A stretch of DNA of 64,000 nt from Antilocapra americana (taxonomy: Eukaryota; Chordata; Mammalia; Artiodactyla; Antilocapridae), in contig ML661885.1 in assembly GCA_007570785.1 (NCBI GenBank), positions 12,016,490-12,080,489 of the forward strand. The letters run 5' to 3'. The translations under genes were made by a program, and so were the position numbers. Positions within the stretch are counted from its first letter, which is position 1. Each line of letters starts with the position of its first letter. This document shows positions 22,233-33,177 of the stretch, piece after piece. The notes below the pieces were generated by a model. That model had not been told where the DNA came from and ran no database searches. It was given only the letters and a program-made list of their open reading frames with translations.

Positions 22233-22600
22233 GGGGTGGGGGCTGAGGAGGAGGGGACGGAGAATTTCAGAGGGAATATTTATCCAGCTGCTTTTATTCT
22301 TGGGAACCAATCTGCTATACTTCAAACTATAGGACTTGTCAGATGGTAAATAAACTCTACTTACTTTATCATTTATAAATTTTCAGGAATTGCTGAGTGA
22401 GGATATTTTAGTCCCATATGTTTTTATGTAAAATATTGGGTTAATTTAAAACAGAAGTGAGAAAACTTGCCTCCTAAAATGGTGTGACTTCCACCATGGA
22501 GTCTCTGCTAACTGCCTATTCCAAACTATATCCACCACCACTCTGGGCTTCATAATTTTACTATCATCTCCTCTACCAAGTTGTAATTACCTTGTTAGAA
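22233..22600. other. unassigned; G-rich start
   Basis: 22233-22262 ('aggggtgggggctgaggagg' and onward) is a G-rich stretch abutting the BovB truncation. The rest has no recognised feature. Confidence 0.4.
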
Positions 22601-22740
22601 ATATTTATAACATCATGGTCAACAGAAAACTCCTTGAAGACAAAGATCTTGTTCACTACTGTGTATACATGTCTAATGTCTGGCATGTAGGATATAGTCA
22701 ATAAATATTAGCTGTATGAATAAACAAGTAAAATGTTTTA
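22601..22740 (+). mobile_element. L2 LINE 3' end
   Basis: 'aaactccttgaagacaaagatcttgttcactactgtgtatac' followed by 'ctggcatgtaggatatagtcaataaatattagctgtatgaataa' matches the L2 3' terminal text (clear AATAAATATT and following TGAAT). Confidence 0.75.
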
Positions 22741-23028
22741 ATCTCTATATTATTAGCAACTTGTATTCTGCCTTTAAAATTTCCATTTTGTCAAAATTTT
22801 TAATCTATTTTTATAATTAAGAAAAATGTGAAATTCTAGGCAAGTTTGGTTTAACTAGAAAATACCTTTTGAGAATTTATAGGTTTCTGTGTATTTAAGG
22901 AAAAACAATTTCTACATTAAAACAGTACTGTCCAACAGAAAGGTATTTCAAGAGAGAAACATAATTTAAAATTTTCTAGTATTCAAATTAAAAAATATTT
23001 TTAATTGTAAAATAAATTTAATTTTCCT
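22741..23028. other. unassigned AT-rich sequence
   Basis: No recognised repeat or gene. Confidence 0.3.
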
Positions 23029-23117
23029 AATACATTTTTGTGTTGTCACAGCCACCCATGAAGAGTCAGACATGACTGAGTGACTGAACTGAACTGAACT
23101 GAACTGAATACATTTTT
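23029..23117 (+). mobile_element. 67-bp BovB 3' tail with target-site duplications
   Basis: 23040-23106 holds only the very end of BovB ('gaagagtcagacatgactgagtgactgaactgaactgaac'). AATACATTTTT at 23029-23039 is repeated at 23107-23117. The element is thus a genuine, extremely truncated insertion and not a leftover of a longer copy. Confidence 0.9.
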
Positions 23118-23911
23118 ATTTAACCAAATATATCCAAGGTATTATTTGAACATGTAATTAGTATAAAAAGTTATTGGATGTTTTACATTCTTTTGTTCAT
23201 ACTGTCTTCAAAAATATTTTTCCACTCACTGATCATCTCAGTTCAGGCTAACCACATTTCAAACACTCTGTGTTTTGAATAACACAGAGTTAAAATTTAT
23301 TAAGGCAATTTTATGTAGCCAAGAATAAGATTTCCTCAAAAAATAAATAAACAGCAGTCATAAATAGAGGGGTAGAAATTACTTACTTCTGATTGGAAAA
23401 AAGACATCCATAATAATTCACATTGAAAGGAAAATACAGAACATGACTTTCTCTCTTCTACCTTGTGCCAGGTAGCATGAGAAAGTAAAGACCTCTAAAG
23501 GGATTGGCACAGAAACATTTCTGAAGATGTTTAACTTAATTTCAAAGTTCAATGAGAAGCTGACACTACAAGACTGCAGTGTCAGAATGAGACAGAGTGA
23601 ATATTGCAAATATTCTTCTCTTAAGGAGTCAGTTGGTAATTATCAGGAAGAAAGAGAGACAGAGACCTTCACGCCTTTATCAGAAGGAAATGGAGTCACC
23701 CATCTCTGCCCCACTTACAGGAAATGGAAAGTCAACCAGACCCCAGAGTTCACTGAATCACAGTTACATTAAACCTGTGACTAGTTCACAGCAACTGATG
23801 TTTTCTAAACTCTGAAAAATAGACTGCAAATTGTTGGGACTTTGTCACATGCATGCCATGAATAAAACTGTCAGAATGAAAGGTCTTATTACTTTGAAAA
23901 ATCATTAACCC
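23118..23911. other. unassigned sequence
   Basis: Frames 23527-23772 and 23597-23815 overlap in two phases without a recognised product. No repeat identified. Confidence 0.35.
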
Positions 23912-24312
23912 TCATTTCATAGGTTCAGTTCAGTTCAGTCACTCAGTCATGTCTGACTCTGCAACCCTATGAACCGCAGCATGCCAGGCCTCCCTGTCCA
24001 TCACCAACTCCCGGAGTCCACCCAAACCCATGTCCACTGAGTCAGTGATGCCATCCAGCCATCTCATCCTCTGTTGTCCCCCTGTCCTCCTGCCTCAATC
24101 TTTCCCAGCATCAGGGTCTTTTCAAATGAGTCAGCTCTTCGTATCAGGTGGCCAAAGTATTGGAGTTTCAGCTTCAACATCAGTCCTTCCAATGAACACT
24201 CAAGACTGATTTCCTTTAGGATGGACTGGTTGGACTTCCTTTCAGTCCAAGGGACTCTCAAGAGTCTTCTCCAACGCCACAATTCAAAAGCATCAGTTCT
24301 TCATTCCATAGG
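23912..24312 (-). mobile_element. BovB LINE 3' end with duplications
   Basis: Minus strand from the terminal 'ttcagttcagttcagtcac' (23924) to 'caattcaaaagcatcagttct' (24300). TCATTTCATAGG (23912-23923) and TCATTCCATAGG (24301-24312) differ at one base and define the insertion. The frame 24064-24282 is its ORF fragment ('WRWRRLLRVPW'). Confidence 0.93.
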
Positions 24313-24835
24313 TAGCTGTGTTTTGAATAAAATGTGGCATATCTTAGCCCCTCACAGTGTGTCTTATTTCTTAGCCCAGCTCTGGGTTTAGGAATTCATA
24401 CCATAAAATCTAAATCACCATACAGCATTCCAGTTTGAGCAAATTACTCACAGCTAAAGACAGAAGGCTTTATGTGCTTGTGGTAAAAAGGAAGCAATGC
24501 TTCAAGATCCACTGATTCTCATAGGCCACCAACCTATCTAAATACTCAGGATGAGAGATCTGTCAGGACCATGTGGGCTGAACTGGATCTCCCAAATTGA
24601 GAGAAGCTCTGAATGAATGTCATCTTACCAGATTATGTCTAGATTCCAGTCCACCACATCTGAAGCCAAGATCATATACCCAATCAAACCAACAAAGAAA
24701 TATTGCCGAGAATCTTAGTATTTGGTCCCTGAATTCTATCACTATCTGAGGTCAATCCAATGCTTTACTGAACATTTCAGAGCTACATTTCTCCTTCTAC
24801 TGAACTGTAATAACAAATTGCTTTAAAAGGTTATT
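24313..24835. other. unassigned sequence
   Basis: No gene or repeat recognised. Confidence 0.35.
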
Positions 24836-25104
24836 ATTTTTAATGTATAATGTGATGATTATAATTAACACTGCTATGTGATATGTATGAAAGTTAGGAG
24901 AATAGATTCTAAGAGTTTTCATCATGAGGAAAAAAATTCTTCATACTTTTTCTTTTAATTATCTATACAAGATGATGGATGATTAAAATTATTGTGGCAA
25001 CCATTTCACAATATCTGTAAGTCATGCTATCCTGTTGTACACTGTAAACTTAGTGATGTATATTAACTGTATCACAATAAAGTTGGAAAAAATCATTAAA
25101 AAAG
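24836..25104 (+). mobile_element. L1MA-type 3' UTR
   Basis: 'gatgattataattaacactgctatgtgatatgtatgaaag', 'agattctaagagttttcatcatgagg', 'catttcacaatatctgtaagtcatgc', 'tgtacactgtaaacttagtg' and 'tatcacaataaagttggaaaaa' follow an L1MA 3' UTR to its poly(A). Confidence 0.85.
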
Positions 25105-25220
25105 GTTAATATCTAGTCAAGCAATATCTTTACTCAGATGAGCAGTTATCAAAATATCCTCCAGAACCACCTCTCCTGGGACAATTACCTATCTGTCAAA
25201 ATGAGACATAAATAATGATA
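25105..25220. other. unassigned spacer
   Basis: Short spacer; ends in AAATAATGATATT, which resembles the right flank of the next SINE. Confidence 0.35.
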
Positions 25221-25444
25221 TTGTTGTTGTGTTACTTGCTCAGCTGTGTCCCACTCTATGTGACCTATGTAACCCCATGGACCATAGCTTGACAGGCTCC
25301 TCTGTCCATGGAATTTTCCAGGCATGAATACTGGAAGAGGTTGCCATTTCCTTCTCCAGGGGATCTTTCCAACTCAAGGACCAAACCTATATATGCCTAC
25401 ATTGCAGGCAGATTCTTTACCATCTGAGCCACCAAGGAAACCCC
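25221..25444 (-). mobile_element. Bov-tA SINE
   Basis: 'ttgttgtgttacttgctcagctgtgtccc', 'ccccatggaccatagcttgacaggctcc', 'ccatttccttctccagggg', ending 'tctgagccaccaaggaaaccc'. Flanks share AAATAAT (before and after), a probable short duplication. Confidence 0.92.
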
Positions 25445-26711
25445 CAAATAATATTACAAGATCTCAAAAGGGATGTCAGAGGAAGAACACTGATGTCGTT
25501 GAAAGAAGCACTGCTGTGTGAAAATGTTGGGAAGTTAAGTTTCCCTAGTGAGTTTTCAGGCTTTTCAAAACCACCCAGTGACTATAAAATGTGTCTCTAA
25601 TTTAAGAGCCAGCTCCAAGTCAAATTTCTTAATTTTCTCAGAACAAGTTAATCTACTCTGCTTTTTCTCATATTTCTTGACTTGGTTTAAAAGTTTGGAG
25701 GGTCTTTGCTTGGCTTCAGCACATGGACTTCCAGGACTGTGATGTTTTTAAAAAATATGGTTTCCCTTTCACTGGCGTCCATTGCATAAAGATCAATTTG
25801 TTAACTATGGTGACAGCCTGCCTCTCATGGCACAGGTTCAATAAATGTCAGGAAATGAACAAAGAGAAGAGATACTGGAACATTCTTAGACTTAATAGAC
25901 TGAGAAGGTAGTAGTGAACTGAAAGTTAAATTCATTCAGGATAAAGAGGTCTTTAGAGTCCTTTTTTCTGGTTGAGCGATCAGAGCAAATGAATCTAAAA
26001 CCTAAAATAGAAGTTATTTTATTCTCACAGGTTCTGACATTTTAGTGGTGAGCTGCAAGTTATAAAAACTGCTACTAAAATCCAAATTGTTAGCACCATA
26101 TGGAAAAGGATCCAGCAATATGTCTTTTATCATTATAATATATATGTGTAGAAAGTCACTGCATTTGAATCATTTCAGATTTTTTTTTAAATAAGCACAG
26201 TGGCAGAAACGTTGAAATACCAAGGGGTCATACAGATGATTATAAATAAAGGAATAGCTGCAGACTTCACGCTTGCATTGACTTCATGCCTGCAACCCTG
26301 ATATACAGTGAAGTTGGTGAGTTTTAGGAGATGGGTTACATCTCTTGATCAAATATCTCATGGTTGACTTGTGGCAGGTTACTTGAAAGAATTTCAGGAA
26401 TTTGAGCCTTTCTTCAAACCATCATCAGTTGGAACATGAATTAAATAAATGGCTTCTGCCCAAGTGTGCTTAGTATTTTCTCACCAAATATAAAATATGT
26501 TGGAAACTAAATATCAATATATATTCTCTTTACTAAAGTAAAGCAATATATAAGGAATAGAATTTTGAGATCTGAAACAAAATTGCATTTTAAGATAATC
26601 AGTAAAATAATGTATAGGGTAGAACTGCAGAAAGCAAATATAAGTATCAAGAGTAAGTGTGTACATTCAGAAATCTCATTTGATGCTTCTCTCTTAAAAG
26701 TAACAGTATTT
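25445..26711. other. unassigned sequence, no gene seen
   Basis: Frames such as 25548-25742 and 25723-25911 have no recognised product. No repeat identified with confidence. Confidence 0.35.
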
Positions 26712-26897
26712 CAGGATTCCCCTGGTAGTCCAGTGGTTAAGAATCTCCCTTGCAATGCGGGGACTTGGGTTCAATCCCTGGTTGGGGAACGGAGATCTTG
26801 CACACAATGGGGCAACTAAGACCTCACGCCATAACTAGAGAAGACTGCACATTGCAATGAAGACTCAATGTGGCCAAAATTTTTAAAAAATTAAAAC
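26712..26897 (+). mobile_element. CHR-2-like tRNA SINE (no Bov-A tail)
   Basis: 'aggattcccctggtagtccagtggttaagaatc' (A-box part), 'ggttcaatccctggttgggg' (B box), then 'ggggcaactaagacctcacgcc' and 'gcaatgaagactcaatgtggccaaaa' with an A-rich end. The tail is not Bov-A, which separates it from Bov-tA and points to the cetartiodactyl CHR-2 type. Internally shortened. Confidence 0.8.
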
Positions 26898-26914
26898 TTA
26901 ATAGCATATCATTC

Positions 26915-27382
26915 CTATATAGGTGTAGGGTACAGAATCTGAAACACTTTGGGGCTCCCTCCTCCTAACTTTATTGTGCTCATCTTTGTATGAAATGTTC
27001 CCTTGGAATCTCTAATTTTTTTGAAGAGATCTCTAGTCTTTCCCATTCTATTGTTTTCTTCTATTTCTTTGCATTGATCACTTAGGAAGTCTTTCTTATC
27101 TCTCCTTGCTATTCTTTGAAACTCTGCATTCATATGGATATATCTTTCCTTTCCTCCTTTGCCTTTCGCTTCCCTTTTTTTCTCAGCTGTTTGTAAGGAC
27201 TCCTCTTTTGCCTCCTCCCCTTTTGCCTTTTTGCATTTCTTTTTCTTGGGGATGGTTTTGCTCACTGCTTCCTGTACAACGTCACAAACCTCCATCCATA
27301 GTTCTTCAGGCACTCTGTGTGTCAGATCTAATCCCTTGAATTTACTTGTCACTTCTACTGTATGAAGAAGGGATTTGATCAT
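26915..27382 (-). pseudogene. BovB ORF2 linker fragment
   Basis: A 155-codon open frame, of which about 135 codons are BovB. The last 20 codons (26915-26977) read into flanking sequence. It contains neither the catalytic endonuclease nor RT residues. A retrotransposon remnant. Confidence 0.85.
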
Positions 27383-27400
27383 AAGGGATTTGATTTAGGT
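26978..27400 (-). mobile_element. BovB LINE, right half of a SINE-split copy
   Basis: Minus-strand frame 26915-27382 carries the BovB linker region: 'DLTHRVPEELWMEVCDVVQE', 'KKKKCKKAKGEEAKEE', 'FQRIARRDKKDFLSDQCKE'. The lysine/glutamate stretch at 27190-27240 is expanded relative to other copies in this window. Continues at 27646 beyond the inserted SINE. Confidence 0.92.
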
Positions 27401-27645
27401 CATACCTGAATGGTCTGGGCTTCCCTGGTGGTTCAGACGGTAAAGTGTCTGCCCGCAATGTGGGAGGGCTGGGTTCGATCCCTGGGTTGGGAAGATCCCC
27501 TGAAGAAGGAAATGGCAACCCACTCCAGTACTCTTGCCTGGAAAATCCCATGGACAGAGGAGCCTGGTAGGCTACAATCCATGGGGTCATAAAGAGTCAT
27601 ACAGGACCAAGTGATTTCATTTTCACTTTTCATAACTGAATGGTC
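27401..27645 (+). mobile_element. Bov-tA SINE inside BovB, with duplications
   Basis: SINE 27416-27630: 'gggcttccctggtggttcagacggtaaag', 'ggttcgatccctgggttggg', 'aatggcaacccactccag', ending 'gatttcattttcactttt'. CATACCTGAATGGTC (27401-27415) and CATAACTGAATGGTC (27631-27645) are the target-site duplication with one mismatch, both derived from BovB text. Confidence 0.95.
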
Positions 27646-27870
27646 CAGAGGTTTTCCCTATTTTCTTCAATTTAAGTCTGAAATTTGCAATAAGGAGCTC
27701 ACGATCTGAGCCACAGTCAGCTCCTGGTCTTGTTTTTGCTGACTGTATAGAGCTTCTCTATCTTTGGCTACAAAGAATATAATCAATCTGATTTCAGTAT
27801 TGACCATCTGGTGATGTCCATGTGTAGAGTCATCTCTAGTGTTTTTGGAAGAAAGCTTTTGCTATGACCT
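27646..27870 (-). mobile_element. BovB LINE, left half of the SINE-split copy
   Basis: Reverse of the BovB endonuclease end: 'cacgatctgagccacagtcagctcctggtc', 'gctgactgtatagagcttctc', 'ttcagtattgaccatctggtgatgtcc'. Joins 26978-27400 once the SINE is removed. Confidence 0.92.
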
Positions 27871-27983
27871 CCTAACTTAGTATATACTTTGGGATAGATT
27901 CTTAGCCATCATTATTTTTAAATGAGAACAATATCTAGAAGTTAATGGGAAATTGTTAGATGTAGTGGTAGCTGATGAGAGAC
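27871..27983. other. unassigned spacer
   Basis: About 110 bp between two BovB pieces in opposite orientation; no feature recognised. Confidence 0.35.
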
Positions 27984-28396
27984 TAGGTTCAGAGAGTTGG
28001 ACCATAAAGAAGGTTGAATGGCAAAGAAATGATGCTTCAAATTGTGGTGCTGGAGAAGACTCTTGAGAGTCCCTTGGACAGCATGGAGATCAAGCCAGTT
28101 AATCCTAAAGGAAATTAACCCTGAATATTCATTGGAAGGACTGATGCTGAAGCTGAATTTCTAATATTTTGGCCACATGAGGCAAAGAGCTGACTCATTG
28201 GAAAAGACCTGAAGCTGGGAAAGATCGAGGGCAAAAGGAGGAGTGGGTGACAGAGGATGAGATGGTTGAATGGCATTGCCAACTCAAAGGACATGAGTCT
28301 GAACAAACCCCAGGAGACAGTGAAGGACAGGGAAGCCTGGTGTGCTCCAGTCCTTGGGGTCGCAAAGAGTCAGACACGACTGAGTGACTGAACAAC
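27984..28396 (+). mobile_element. BovB LINE 3' end
   Basis: 'agagagttggaccataaagaaggttg' to 'cagacacgactgagtgactgaac', the last 0.4 kb of BovB in sense. It lies head to head with the minus-strand BovB just upstream. Confidence 0.94.
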
Positions 28397-28411
28397 TGCC
28401 TGGGCTACATG

Positions 28412-28564
28412 TTGGAATCACTGCTGCTGCTGCTAAGTCGCTCAGTCCTGTCCGACTCTTAGCGACCTCATGGACTGAAGCCCACCAGGCTCCTCCATCC
28501 ATGGGATTTTCCAGGCAAGAGTACTGGAGTGGGGTGCCATTGCCTTCTCTGCTTGGAATCACTG
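28412..28564 (-). mobile_element. BOV-A2-type SINE monomer with duplications
   Basis: SINE 28424-28552: 'ctgctgctaagtcgctcagtcctgtccgactcttagcgacc' to 'gtgccattgccttctctgc', one Bov-A unit without tRNA part. TTGGAATCACTG at 28412-28423 and 28553-28564 is a perfect 12-bp duplication. Confidence 0.94.
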
Positions 28565-28860
28565 GGGAGCTTTTAAAATACCAATATCTGAATCTCAACT
28601 CAGAACAACATAACAAGCTCTGAGAGTGAAACCTAGGCAACAGCATCTTTCAAAAGTTCTCAAATCGACTCCACTTTTCAGCTTAGATTGAAATATACTG
28701 TGTTAAATTAATTCATCAAGCTAGTTAGTAATATGAGAATAAAATGAAGGTCTGTGTCACTGCAAAACCCGAGTTTGCCCCAAGAATTTCCCACAGAGCC
28801 TCCTTGGGCACCCTGAGGACTAGGACCAATGTCCTGGCACACACATAGGGCCACCCAGAT
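28565..28860. other. unassigned spacer
   Basis: No gene or repeat recognised. Confidence 0.35.
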
Positions 28861-28861
28861 C

Positions 28862-29147
28862 AATCAGCTATCGCTGCTGCTGCTGCTAAGTTGCTTCAGC
28901 CGTGTCCGACTCTGTGCAACCCCATAGATGGAAGCCCATCAGGCTCCCCTGTCCCTGGGATTCTCCAGGCAAGAACACTGGAGTGGGTTGCCATTTCCTT
29001 CTCCAATGCATGAAAGTGAAAAGTGAAAGTGAAGTCGCTCAGTCCTGTCTGACTCGTAGTGACCCCATGGATTGCAGCCTACCGGGCTCCTCCGTCCATG
29101 GGATTGCCCAGGCAAGAGTACTGGAGTGGGGTGCCCTTAACCAGCTA
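28862..29147 (-). mobile_element. BOV-A2 SINE, two Bov-A units
   Basis: Two Bov-A monomers (about 28871-28995 and 29030-29138) joined by the typical linker 'gaaagtgaaaagtgaaagtg'. A (CTG)n start precedes the first. AATCAGCTA before and AACCAGCTA after form a probable 9-bp duplication with one mismatch. Confidence 0.92.
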
Positions 29148-30454
29148 CTGGCCCTGGGGAAAATTATAATTACTTGATCTTCCCCCATCAATTTCAACAT
29201 CCATATCATTGTAAGACAATTTCTAGGCCAATATAGGACAACATACACAGTACTTACCAGAACTACTTTCACACTATATGAGGCCATTGGAAAATTCTTT
29301 GTACATCAAAATTCCGCTATCTCCTACACATGATTCTTCCCTACCAAAACATTTGTTTATCATTTTTGCAGACATTATCAGCAGGATTTCGTAGGGTGGC
29401 TAAATGCCTCTAACTTAAAAGTGTATTATTCAGGAGTGTCATATAGTAACTGTGGGACAAGGCTGAGAATGTAAAAGCTGTGATGCTCTTATGTAACAGT
29501 ATAAAACTTTCCATATGATGGAAATTCAAAATCAGGCAGTCAAATCACTAAGGGGTGAAAACAATGAGTCTAATTAACTTTTTTTTTATAAGAAACAAGC
29601 TATACCATTTCTAGCAATAGTTTACTTTGAAATATTTGTTATAAAGTTATATTTCTAAGGTTAAAGTGTGTCGGGTCCTATAGTCTCATGGAAATAGCCT
29701 TGAAAGAATTTCCTGAGAGTTTGATTTGGAGATTTTCAGTTTCTCACTTATACTTTTCTACAATTTACAAGTTTGTGCTATGAGCATAATTAAGTCCATA
29801 TAAAATACTATAAAAATAAAAGGCTCGTTTTAACCACAGATATATTGATATATTTTTGTCTTGGTATCACCCCAATTAAGGAATCAGAATGAAAATGACC
29901 AGTTACATGCTTCATCATTAGTTAAATCATTTCATTAAATCTTTGTATTACTATGTTTTGCTTCCTTTGCCTCACAATTAATATTTGAGATGAAATTAAA
30001 AGAAAGTATTTCTTCCATAAAGAGTCAAAAAGCCTCTACCATTGCACACACCACCATCCCCACCGTACTGTCACAAAACTCAACCATTGAGAATGCTCCA
30101 AAAGACCAACCTAATTGATCTTTGTCTCCATGGTGTTCACATCCAGCTCACTTCTATCAGTTTGGCAGGACTGAGAGTCAATACATATGATCCAAGAGTC
30201 CCCCACAGCATCAGAGGGATTGTGTTGTCATCCTTGAGCCCTGTACCCAAAGCCAACTGTAGTGGCGCAACCTGACCAGCTCTCCCCATAAACAAGAGCT
30301 GTCTGCAATTGTGGAGAGTTGGGAGAATTATCTAGAGCCAACTTGACTTGTTGGATACTTTCAAAAATACACAGAAAGATTTCCTAGTGAAGAGGAGTTA
30401 TCTGTGTGTTCTCAGACAGCAGGGTGGTTTCTGGCACCTACTGACGGTTTTCTG
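29148..30454. other. unassigned sequence, no gene seen
   Basis: 29560-30000 is AT-rich, 30040-30300 more C-rich. The frame 30042-30275 has no recognised product. No repeat assigned. Confidence 0.35.
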
Positions 30455-30686
30455 GTTGTAATCAGACACAGAAAGACAAATATCATATGATATTGTTTAT
30501 ATGTGGAACCCAAAAAAGGGATACAAATGAACTTATTTACAAAACAGAAGTAGAGTCGCAGATGTAGAAAACAAATTTATGGTTACCAGGGCGTAAGGGG
30601 GAGAGGGATATATTGGCAGATTGGGATTGACATGCACGTGCTACTGTATATGAAATAGATAACTAATAAGAATCTACTATATAGCA
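30455..30686 (+). mobile_element. L1MA-like LINE 3' end, left part
   Basis: 'gacaaatatcatatgatattgtttatatgtgg', 'acagaagtagagtcgcagatgtag', 'ttatggttaccagggcg', 'tactgtatatgaaatagataac' match the end of ORF2/3' UTR of an L1MA-type element. Continues at 30908. Confidence 0.85.
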
Positions 30687-30910
30687 GGACTTCCCTGGTG
30701 GCTCAGATGGTAAAGTGTCTGTCTACAAAATGTGAGAGACCTAGGTTTGATCCCTGGGTCGGGAAGATCCCCTGGAGAAGGAAATGGCAACCCACTCCAG
30801 TACTATTGCCTGGAAAAATCCCATGGATGGAGGAGCCTGGGAGGCTACAGTCCATGGGATCACAAAGAGCTGGACACAGCTGAGCAACTTCACTTCACTA
30901 TATAGTAGGA
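30676..30910 (+). mobile_element. Bov-tA SINE inside L1, with duplications
   Basis: SINE about 30688-30896: 'cttccctggtggctcagatggtaaagtg', 'ggtttgatccctgggtcggg', 'ggatggaggagcctggg', 'ggacacagctgagcaac'. ACTATATAGCAGGA (30676) and ACTATATAGTAGGA (30897) are the duplication with one mismatch. Confidence 0.94.
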
Positions 30911-30975
30911 AACGCTACTCAATACACTGTAATGGCCCATATGGGGAAAGAATCTAAAAAGTAGAGTGGATATGT
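30908..30975 (+). mobile_element. L1MA-like LINE 3' end, right part
   Basis: 'aacgctactcaatacactgtaatggcccatatggg' continues the L1 of 30455-30686. Confidence 0.7.
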
Positions 30976-30977
30976 AT

Positions 30978-31177
30978 GTGCGTGCATGCTAAGTCACTTC
31001 AGCCTTGTCCAACTCTTTGCAACTCTATGGACTGTAGCCTGCCAGGTTCCTCTGTCCATGGGATTCTCCAGGTAAGAATACTGGAGTGGGTTGCCATGTC
31101 CTTCTCCTGGAGACCTTCCTGAAGCAAGGACTGAACCTCCATCTCCTACACTGACAGGTAGCTGAGCCACCAGGCTA
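30978..31177 (-). mobile_element. Bov-tA SINE
   Basis: 'gtgcgtgcatgctaagtcacttcagccttgtcc', 'tggactgtagcctgccaggttcc', 'ggactgaacctccatctcctacac', ending 'gctgagccaccaggc'. Lacks part of the tRNA end ('attctttaccatc' missing). Confidence 0.92.
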
Positions 31178-32459
31178 TGTTACAAGTATGATGTATACTA
31201 TAGATGAGACAGATGCTTCTCATTGGTGAAATAAATGGGCAGATTACTACATAAAATAGCTGATGCTACCTTAGAAAGGTGTAAAGATTATTTAGTGTGC
31301 ATTCAGAGAACGACTGAAACAGTAAGGATCTCTAAAAACCCTCCAGATGATGACTAAAGAAATGAAAAATGCTACAAGAAAAGACTCAGAGAGACATACA
31401 ATATCTCTTCATGGGTAAAGACTGGAATTTTTCTGTAATGTCAAGAGGTAGAAAGAGAATCAATAAATGGGAATTTACAGTCAGGCGTGTTTATAAAAGA
31501 TGTCCAAGGAGAGAATGGGATTCTTCAAATATATATTTCATTACCTGGTTGAAATTACCATATGGCAAGGGTGATGAAGAAGCTAAGACATGTATTGAAG
31601 ACATCTGAGAATTTTCTGTTAGTATGAATCTGAACTCAAATTTAAGTCCTCTTAAACAATGGCTACTCACAGCTATTTCCACTATTACACTGAGAGAAAG
31701 CAACACCTTCTGGCAGGACTAACAAGAATGTACGGCTGATGGGCCAGTCTCATCCAACTGGTTAAAAACACAATTCATGCTGTTACAACCAGGAGTGACA
31801 GCATGGGCAAAGGATGCCAATTTGCTTACTGATGACCATCCTCTGGCAAAAGGAATTAAACTTGAATTTTCAAGATGATACAGACCATCAGTGTTTTAAA
31901 GCAGATATCTATTTTCTCATACAAAAGGAATTCAGAAAATAATTCTAAGATAAGAAGTATATTTTTATCTCCATTTCTCTTAGAGGGAACCACATGTTTA
32001 AATCACATCCTAAGAATCATTGTCTCATCCTACTACTTGTTCTTATAGCTTGGTGGTGCCCCACTTCTGTGACATTTTAGTAAACCTTGCCTCATAAAAC
32101 AAATACACTGATCAGTCCACTAGAACTCTAGAATGAGACATAATGCTGACAAATCAAAATCACTTATTCTAAATTTGCTACAGTAATAAGATTCAAATGA
32201 AAACCTCACGTCTTTGGTTCTCATGAAATTACAACTAATCATGTAATTATTTTTTTCAAATAATTGTTTTTTTCTCTGTAACAATTTAAATTTCAAATTC
32301 TCACTCCATCAGGACGTTAAAATGTAAATAATTTTGGTCAATCTTTCTCACATCCTAATCCAAGATTCTGTCTGACTGCTGAATTTTGTCTTTGAGGTAA
32401 TATGAAAAAAATTTACTAAGAAAATTAACAGAATAAAATATGGAGCTTGTCCTACTTAA
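31178..32459. other. unassigned sequence, no gene seen
   Basis: Frames 31369-31608 (plus) and 31491-31706 (minus) overlap and resemble no known protein. No repeat identified. Confidence 0.35.
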
Positions 32460-32465
32460 GACTTG

Positions 32466-32807
32466 ATTGTTGTTCTTTCTCTAAGTTGTATCCAACTCTT
32501 TGCAGCATGCCAGGCTTCCCTGTCCTTCACTATCTCCTGGCATTTGTTCGGACTATGTCCTTTGAGTTGGTGATGCTATCCAACCATCTCATCCTCTGTC
32601 ACTCCCTTCTCCTCCTGACCTCAGTCTTCCCCAGAATCAGAGTCTTTCCCATTGAGTCAGCTCTCCCCATTAGGTGATCAAAGTATTGGAGCTTCAGTTT
32701 CAGCATCAGTCCTTCCAATGAATATTCAGAGTTGATTTCTTTTAGGACTGACTGGTTTGATCTCCTTGTTGTCCAAGGGACTCTCAAAAGTCTTCTCCAA
32801 TACCACA
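32466..32807 (-). mobile_element. BovB LINE 3' end
   Basis: 'ttgttgttctttctctaagttgtatccaactctttgcagc' to 'tctcaaaagtcttctccaatacc'. The minus frame 32599-32808 carries 'WYWRRLLRVPWTTRRSNQS', a BovB C-terminal remnant. The terminal CTGAA repeats have been replaced or lost. Confidence 0.93.
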
Positions 32808-33177
32808 ATTAATTTTTGTTTATCCATGAAAATGATTTCTAAAAGATCATAGCCTTTCTTTGTTAATTTTTTGATAATTCTAATTCTTTGCAATTCTCAC
32901 AACTATATTTTCTCAGAAGTTAAAAAATAGCAATATTCATTCACCTAATGGATTAATGTTATAATCAAGCATTTCAGTAATTTTCAACTACTGTGTTTGA
33001 AAAAAACATGGGTTTTATTGTAACAGACACCATCATGATTGTCCCTTGGTGCAATGATAGATACCCAACTAACACCATAAAGCACTCCATGAGAAGGGCA
33101 CTCATATCACAAATGTTAGATTGTTGTGGTTTCAGTAGACCCACCAAAGCCCTCACAAATTTCAGGCACTTCAAGTA
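32808..33177. other. unassigned sequence
   Basis: No gene or repeat recognised. Confidence 0.3.

Noticed and set aside
26915..27382. Lysine-rich open frame suggestive of a nuclear protein
   Set aside because: The flanking residues match the BovB polyprotein linker; it is split by a SINE and lacks both ends.
28284..28646. 120-codon minus frame
   Set aside because: Composite of BOV-A2 SINE and the antisense BovB end; no host protein.
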